Of a stretch of 9,779 bases of DNA, positions 6,067 through 9,779 are shown piece by piece. The notes beneath the pieces were generated by a model. That model saw nothing but the letters and a program-made list of their open reading frames with translations, was not told the origin of the DNA and did no database searches. Each line of letters opens with the position of its first letter. Positions within the stretch are counted from its first letter, which is position 1. Both the position numbers and the translations under genes were made by a program. The stretch lies in NCBI GenBank assembly GCA_016208805.1, contig JACQXL010000202.1, forward strand, positions 1 through 9,779, given 5' to 3'. Source of the DNA: Planctomycetota bacterium. GTDB lineage: Bacteria; Planctomycetota; MHYJ01; JACQXL01.

Positions 6067-8250
6067 ATGAGAGACAAAGTAGAAGCGAAAATCGGCAGCA
6101 AGACATTCTTCATTGAAACCGGCCATCTGGCCAAACTGGCCAACGGCTCGGCCGTGGTTTCATACGGCGATTCGGTCGTCCTGGTCAGCGTGGTGATGGG
6201 CGATGCACCGCCTAAACGGGACGGCGGCAGCGACGATGATTTCCTGCCACTGACCGTTGATTACCGCGAAAAGACTTCCGCGGCCGGCAAGATACCAGGC
6301 GGGTTCTTCAAGCGCGAAGGACGCCCGACCACCAAAGAGATACTGACCATGCGGCTGATTGACCGCCCCTTGCGGCCTCTGTTCCCGGCCGGATTTACCA
6401 ACGAAATCCAGATACACTCGCTGGTCCTGTCGGCCGAGAAGGACTCCGACCCGGATATCCTAGCCTTGAATGGCGCATCGGCCGCGCTATGCGTCTCCGA
6501 TATCCCGTTTAACGGGCCAATCGGCGCGGTCAGGGTCGGACGGCTCAATAACCAGTTTATCGTCAACCCGGCCCAGACCGAGATAGCCCAGGGCGAATTG
6601 GACCTGGTCGTGGCCGGCAGCAAAGACGCGGTGATAATGGTTGAAGGCGCGGCCCGTGAAATTGCCGAACATATTCTGGTTGAAGCCATTGAATTCGCAC
6701 ATACCCATATTAAACAGATTGTAGCCCTGCAGGAACACCTGATGTCGCACATCAAGAAAACGCCTGCAAAACCGGCCGGGAAACCGGCGCCGCATCCCAT
6801 CTACGACCAGATTAAAAAGCAGGCCTACGCCGACCTCAAGGCCAAGATACAGACCAAGAGCAAACAGGAGCGCCGCCTGGTCCTGAACGAACTCAAGGAA
6901 AAGGTGGTTGCCAAGAATACCGAAACTATCAGCGATGAAACCGAAAAGTCAACGACCGCCAAGGCCATCAAGGGCGTGCTCGGCCAACTTGAGAAAGAGG
7001 CGATGCGCGAACTCATCTTTGAGAACAAGCGTATAGACGGCCGGACACTGACCGATATCAGACCGATTTCCGGCGAGGTCGGGCTCTTACCGCGCACGCA
7101 CGGCTCGTCTCTGTTCAACCGGGGCGAGACCCAGGCGCTGGTCGTCCTGACCCTCGGCTCGGCCGACGACGAACAGATTATTGACGGGCTGCTGGACGAA
7201 TACTCCAAGAAGTTCATCCTGCATTATAACTTCCCGTCGTTCTCGGTAGGCGAGGTGAAACCCATCCGCGGGCCGGGCCGGCGTGAAATCGGGCACGGCA
7301 ACTTAGCCGAGCGGGCCCTGCAGACCATCCTGCCGGCGCACGAGGAGTTCCCCTACACCATCCGCATCGTTTCCGATATCCTCCAATCAAACGGCTCCTC
7401 GTCAATGGCCACGGTCTGCGGCGGAACGCTCTGCCTGATGGACGGCGGCGTGCCGGTAAAAAAACCTGTGGCCGGTATTGCGATGGGCTTAATTAAAGAA
7501 GGCAAGGACGTCAGAATTATCTCCGATATCCTCGGCACGGAAGATAAATACGGCGATATGGATTTCAAGGTGGCCGGCACCAGGGACGGCATCACGGCCG
7601 TCCAGATGGATATCAAGACAGACGGGCTGACGGCCGCGATTATGGAGAAAGCGCTGGCCCAGGCGCGCGACGGCCGGCTCTTCATACTTGATAAGATGCA
7701 GGAAATTATCGCCCAGCCCAGGCAGTCCATCTCCAGTTATGCGCCCAGGGTCATCAGAATCAAGATTAACCCGGAGAAAATCGGCTTAATCATCGGACCG
7801 GGCGGCAAGAATATCAAGAGAATCCAGGCCGAGAACGAGTGCACGGTTGAAATAGAAGAAGACGGCACGGTCCTGATTTATTCCGAAGACGGCGCCAAGG
7901 GCGAGTTGGCCAAAACGACCATTGAAAATATGGTCGCCGTGCCCGAAGTCGGCAAGATTTATACCGGCAAGGTTACCGGCATAAAGGAATTCGGCGCATT
8001 CGTGGAGATTATCCCCGGACAGGACGGGCTGGTCCATATCTCCGAACTGGCCGACGGGTTCGTCAAGGATGTCAACGATGTCGTTAAATTAGGCGATACG
8101 GTCACCGTCAAGGTAATTTCCATAGACGACCAGGGCCGGGTCAAACTCAGCCGTAAAGAGACGATGCCCGGTTACCAGCGCCCTGAAACACCGGCCGGGC
8201 AAGCGGAGCAAAGGGGACCCCGGATGGGTTCCCGACTAAGGTATAAATAA
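6067..8250 (+). CDS. pnp: Polynucleotide phosphorylase (polyribonucleotide nucleotidyltransferase)
   Basis: A 727-residue enzyme that degrades RNA 3' to 5' using phosphate and releases nucleoside diphosphates; it works as a trimer, often with decay partners. The first RNase PH domain contains GRPTTKEILTMRLIDRPLRP near residue 85. The linker helical domain is Lys/Ala/Pro-rich at about 230-245 (KKTPAKPAGKPAPHP). The second RNase PH domain has GEVGLLPRTHGSSLFNRGE, the phosphate-binding NGSSSMATVCGG at 442-453, and GDMDFKVAGTRDG before QMDIKTDG (Asp515). The KH domain has GPGGKNIKRI at 577-586, and the S1 domain spans about 629-700. The short tail has no recognised docking motif. The length is slightly above the usual 700 or so. 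AAAAGGA (6053-6059) is a good Shine-Dalgarno for ATG 6067. It is probably expressed with rpsO through the hairpin spacer. Confidence 0.98.
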   Translation: MRDKVEAKIGSKTFFIETGHLAKLANGSAVVSYGDSVVLVSVVMGDAPPKRDGGSDDDFLPLTVDYREKTSAAGKIPGGFFKREGRPTTKEILTMRLIDRPLRPLFPAGFTNEIQIHSLVLSAEKDSDPDILALNGASAALCVSDIPFNGPIGAVRVGRLNNQFIVNPAQTEIAQGELDLVVAGSKDAVIMVEGAAREIAEHILVEAIEFAHTHIKQIVALQEHLMSHIKKTPAKPAGKPAPHPIYDQIKKQAYADLKAKIQTKSKQERRLVLNELKEKVVAKNTETISDETEKSTTAKAIKGVLGQLEKEAMRELIFENKRIDGRTLTDIRPISGEVGLLPRTHGSSLFNRGETQALVVLTLGSADDEQIIDGLLDEYSKKFILHYNFPSFSVGEVKPIRGPGRREIGHGNLAERALQTILPAHEEFPYTIRIVSDILQSNGSSSMATVCGGTLCLMDGGVPVKKPVAGIAMGLIKEGKDVRIISDILGTEDKYGDMDFKVAGTRDGITAVQMDIKTDGLTAAIMEKALAQARDGRLFILDKMQEIIAQPRQSISSYAPRVIRIKINPEKIGLIIGPGGKNIKRIQAENECTVEIEEDGTVLIYSEDGAKGELAKTTIENMVAVPEVGKIYTGKVTGIKEFGAFVEIIPGQDGLVHISELADGFVKDVNDVVKLGDTVTVKVISIDDQGRVKLSRKETMPGYQRPETPAGQAEQRGPRMGSRLRYK

Positions 8251-8270
8251 CACAAGATAAATCCGTGTCC

Positions 8271-8302
8271 ACCTGCCCGCCGAAGCCTCGGCGCAGGCGG
8301 GT
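8271..8302 (+). repeat. Long GC-rich palindrome between pnp and yhaM (REP-like)
   Basis: ACCTGCC (8271-8277) pairs with GGCGGGT (8296-8302), using one G-T pair. Inside, CGCCGA (8278-8283) pairs with TCGGCG (8288-8293) around the loop AGCC. Only CA at 8294-8295 is unpaired. No T-run follows, so it is more likely a REP-like palindrome or a decay barrier for the pnp mRNA than an intrinsic terminator. Similar GC-rich palindromes are scattered between genes in many environmental genomes. Confidence 0.65.
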
Positions 8303-8317
8303 CTGTGTAATCTGTGG
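8303..8317 (-). repeat. Dispersed intergenic repeat, CCACAGATTACACAG copy 2
   Basis: Read on the minus strand this is CCACAGATTACACAG, matching the copies at 5920-5931 and 9280-9299. It abuts the palindrome at 8271-8302. A GTG inside it (8314) would extend the next gene, but that start is unlikely because it lies in repeat sequence. Confidence 0.55.
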
Positions 8318-8331
8318 TTTCGTTATCAACA

Positions 8332-9279
8332 ATGCCGTATAAACCCATCAACGCCCTCAAACCCGGCGAGAATATCAAACAGGTCTTCTTTGTCGCCGAG
8401 AAGCAGTTACTCAAGACCAAGCAGGGCAAACCGTATCTGACGCTGGAACTGGCCGACAAGACCGGCCGAATCAAGGCCGTGATGTGGGACAACGCCGATG
8501 CGGCCAACGGCACCTTCAAGACCGGCGACTTTGCGCACTGCCAGGCGCTGGTGGAAATATACAAAGACGAACTCCAACTCAAGATTAATGCCGTAGCGCC
8601 GGCCAATCCGGACGACGTGGATGTGGCCAACTTCACCGCTCATACCGCCAAGGACGTGGAACTCCTGTTTGAGGAACTCAAAGAAACGCTCGCCACCGTG
8701 AAAGAACCGTCCTTGTCAAAGTTGGTTAACCTCTTCCTGAATGATAAGGAATTCGTCCGGCAGTTCAAGTCCGCTCCGGCCGCGATAAAGAACCATCACC
8801 CTTATGTGGGCGGACTCTTAGAGCATACGGCCAATATGATGCAACTGGCCAAGTCAATTACGGCTTATTACCCGTTTATTAATCCGGAATTACTGCTGGT
8901 CGGCGTGTTCCTGCACGACATCGGCAAGATAAAGGAATATGCAATGGATGTAATGGCCCAGATGACGGACGAAGGCGAACTGCTAGGACATACGATAATC
9001 GGCATCACGATGCTGGAAGAGAAACTGAAAGAGATTCCGGATTTTCCGGCAGACAAGGCCACAATGATTAAGCACCTGATAGGCAGTCACCACGGGGACC
9101 GCCAATACGGCGCGCCGGTCCTGCCGATGACGCCCGAAGCATTGATGTTGCATTATCTGGATAACCTGGACGCCAAGATGGGCGGCTACCAGCAACTAAC
9201 GGCCAAATCAGACCCTAAAGAACACTGGACCGAATGGTCCAAATCGCTGGAACGGCGGTTCTATAAATCGGGGCAGTAA
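8332..9279 (+). CDS. yhaM: YhaM-family 3'-5' exoribonuclease (OB-fold plus HD domain)
   Basis: A 315-residue protein, the same size as Bacillus YhaM (about 314). Residues about 13-95 form an OB-fold nucleic-acid-binding domain (YLTLELADKTGRIKAVMWD). Residues about 150-290 form an HD metal-dependent hydrolase: HHPYVGGLLEHT at 155-166, LHDIGK at 194-199 (the HD pair is His195-Asp196), GHTIIG from 219, SHHGD at 252-256 and HYLDNLDAK at 274-282. Family members remove nucleotides hydrolytically from RNA or single-stranded DNA 3' ends. It follows pnp by 81 bases in the same direction, which fits a joint role in RNA turnover. ATG 8332 gives the family-like N-terminus (MPYKPINALKPGE); GTG 8314 is rejected because it falls in a repeat. 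No Shine-Dalgarno is visible. The assignment to family is strong; the exact substrate is inferred. Confidence 0.9.
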   Translation: MPYKPINALKPGENIKQVFFVAEKQLLKTKQGKPYLTLELADKTGRIKAVMWDNADAANGTFKTGDFAHCQALVEIYKDELQLKINAVAPANPDDVDVANFTAHTAKDVELLFEELKETLATVKEPSLSKLVNLFLNDKEFVRQFKSAPAAIKNHHPYVGGLLEHTANMMQLAKSITAYYPFINPELLLVGVFLHDIGKIKEYAMDVMAQMTDEGELLGHTIIGITMLEEKLKEIPDFPADKATMIKHLIGSHHGDRQYGAPVLPMTPEALMLHYLDNLDAKMGGYQQLTAKSDPKEHWTEWSKSLERRFYKSGQ

Positions 9280-9299
9280 CCACAGATTGAACAGATTAA
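9280..9299 (+). repeat. Dispersed intergenic repeat, CCACAGATTGAACAGATTAA copy 3
   Basis: It begins directly after the yhaM stop codon and shares CCACAGATT with the copies at 5920 and 8317 (minus strand). It repeats ACAGATT internally. Confidence 0.5.
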
Positions 9300-9388
9300 C
9301 CGCGAAGAACCACCCAATTTTACCCCAAAAATCACCAAAAACCATCCGTCCTGTTTTCCTAACTTATTATTAATCAACCTCTTATAAA

Positions 9389-9411
9389 GGGAGGGGGGAG
9401 TCCCCCCACCC
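9389..9411 (+). terminator. G/C-run hairpin after yhaM, possible transcription end
   Basis: GGGAGGGGGG (9389-9398) pairs with CCCCCCACCC (9402-9411) around a three-base loop, with one A/A mismatch. It lies about 110 bases after the yhaM stop and is the first strong stem there. It lacks a following T-run, so termination is a guess. The C-runs to 9414 would be G-runs on the other strand. Confidence 0.35.
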
Positions 9412-9453
9412 CCCTCGCCTTTACCCCTCACCCATATAATCAAAGGGAGTGCT

Positions 9454-9497
9454 ATCTTTAATATAAACAGACGGCATCTTTAATCAAAACAGACACC
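9454..9497 (+). repeat. Tandem 22-base duplication
   Basis: ATCTTTAATATAAACAGAC (9454-9472) recurs as ATCTTTAATCAAAACAGAC (9476-9494), two mismatches in 19 bases, period 22. The second unit runs into the first hairpin element copy at 9490. Confidence 0.7.
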
Positions 9498-9533
9498 GGC
9501 TCTTGTAGAGTTATGGTTTAGCATGCTCTATAA
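9490..9533 (+). repeat. Hairpin repeat element, copy 1
   Basis: It starts CAGACACCGGC, then TCTTGTAGAG, a 15-base loop ending GTTTAGCATG, and CTCTATAA. The stem pairs TGTAGAG (9504-9510) with CTCTATA (9526-9532), using one G-T pair. It matches copy 2 at 9596-9643 over nearly its whole length, apart from four bases missing before the stem. Confidence 0.75.
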
Positions 9534-9595
9534 GGGGTGGTATCAGATTACTAAAGAATCGTTATCGGATTGATAAAGAGACCGTATCAGAAATG

Positions 9596-9643
9596 CAGAC
9601 AGCCGGCATTTCTTATAGAGACATAGTTTAGCATGCTCTATAA
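9596..9643 (+). repeat. Hairpin repeat element, copy 2, abutting the insertion sequence
   Basis: It starts CAGACAGCCGGC and then has the stem TATAGAG (9614-9620) paired perfectly with CTCTATA (9636-9642) around a 15-base loop also ending GTTTAGCATG. Where copy 1 has G-T in the stem, this copy has A-T, so pairing is kept. Directly before it, AGAAATGC (9589-9596) pairs with GCATTTCT (9606-9613), making two hairpins back to back. Similarity to copy 1 stops at 9643, where the insertion sequence end begins. Confidence 0.75.
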
Positions 9644-9662
9644 CAGGCTGTCCAAAAAGTCC

Positions 9663-9691
9663 TTGACTTAAGCAAGGATACAGGCTATAAT
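9663..9691 (+). promoter_or_regulatory. Strong sigma70-type promoter of the transposase gene
   Basis: TTGACT (9663-9668) and a perfect TATAAT (9686-9691) are separated by exactly 17 bases. The -35 box overlaps an inverted repeat, TCCTTG (9660-9665) with CAAGGA (9673-9678), which could be a binding site or a terminal-repeat feature. Confidence 0.75.
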
Positions 9692-9715
9692 TCCTCTTAA
9701 AGGAGGATGTGAGTT

Positions 9716-9779
9716 ATGAAGATATTTAAAGAATACCAGCCCAAACAAACATTTCTCTTACCACCATCATTAGATGATT
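9716..9779 (+). CDS. IS1182-like transposase, N-terminal fragment (3' end outside window)
   Basis: Only 21 codons are visible, but the start MKIFKEYQ followed by FLLPPSLDD is the characteristic opening of IS1182-group DDE transposases. A full Shine-Dalgarno AAAGGAGG (9699-9706) lies nine bases before ATG 9716, much stronger than the ribosome binding sites of the neighbouring host genes, as is common for acquired elements. Whether the gene is intact cannot be seen. Confidence 0.75.
   Translation, partial: MKIFKEYQPKQTFLLPPSLDD

Larger units (their letters stand above)
9280..9715. other. Repeat-rich non-coding stretch between yhaM and the insertion sequence transposase
   Basis: No gene is supported. 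Contents in order: a dispersed repeat copy (9280-9299), a G-poor stretch, a G/C-run hairpin (9389-9411), a 22-base tandem duplication (9454-9497), two copies of a hairpin element (9490-9533 and 9596-9643) with an extra stem between them, and the left end of an insertion sequence from about 9644. Confidence 0.65.
9644..9779 (+). mobile_element. Left end of an IS1182-like insertion sequence (continues beyond window)
   Basis: Repeat similarity ends at 9643, and CAGGCTGTCCAAAAAGTCC begins, a sequence resembling the GGCTGTCC-type terminal inverted repeats of IS1182-group elements. A promoter and transposase start follow in order. The right end and target duplication are outside the window, so the exact outer base (9644-9646) is uncertain. 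Confidence 0.65.

Noticed and set aside
6261..6800. Minus-strand frame of 179 codons inside pnp
   Set aside because: It is a shadow of the GC-rich pnp coding strand, with no recognisable motifs.
9490..9643. Possible CRISPR array from the two similar hairpin copies
   Set aside because: There are only two copies with an unequal, overlong spacing of about 60 bases, internal length differences and no cas gene; a dispersed repeat explains it better.
1..9779. tRNA or rRNA genes, defence systems or a new multi-gene system
   Set aside because: No cloverleaf or rRNA-like sequence was seen, and all intact genes belong to recognised families.

Overview
The window is bacterial chromosome: rpsO and pnp are universal bacterial housekeeping genes, all intact genes lie on the + strand, and spacing is compact. 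The mix of a large NosD-like/Ig-like secreted protein, a YhaM-type exonuclease beside pnp, weak Shine-Dalgarno sites and many short intergenic palindromes looks like an uncultured Gram-negative lineage, perhaps of the Planctomycetota or Omnitrophota kind. That placement is inference and low confidence; no marker here fixes the phylum.

Layout. (1) 1-3479: a broken region. A short C-terminal reading frame (3-116) abuts a large secreted/surface protein gene that lacks its 5' end and signal peptide. The gene starts inside a parallel beta-helix and is split by a one-base frame change near 1035-1068. Beyond the break it continues through tandem-95/cadherin-like, Fn3-like, FlgD-like and other Ig-like modules to a Lys-rich tail. 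(2) 3480-3784: a non-coding stretch with three 22-base tandem repeats carrying a GGTAATTACC palindrome, and a likely promoter. (3) 3785-5343: an ABC-2 type membrane permease and a calcineurin-like metallophosphoesterase, two bases apart and so probably co-transcribed. (4) 5344-9279: an RNA-metabolism block, made of rpsO (S15), pnp (polynucleotide phosphorylase) and a YhaM-family OB-HD 3'-5' exoribonuclease. Structured intergenic sequence lies before rpsO, between rpsO and pnp, and between pnp and yhaM. (5) 9280-9779: a repeat-rich non-coding stretch leading into the left end of an IS1182-like insertion sequence, whose transposase runs off the window.

The clearest biology is the RNA-decay cluster. 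A ribosomal protein, the phosphorolytic exonuclease PNPase and a hydrolytic YhaM-type exonuclease sit in one direction, and the rpsO-pnp spacer can form two hairpins with interchangeable arms, a plausible site for processing or autoregulation. The most unusual non-coding signal is a duplicated hairpin element at 9490-9533 and 9596-9643, the second copy lying directly against the insertion sequence end. I found no CRISPR array, tRNA, rRNA or defence system, and no clear sign of a new multi-gene system.
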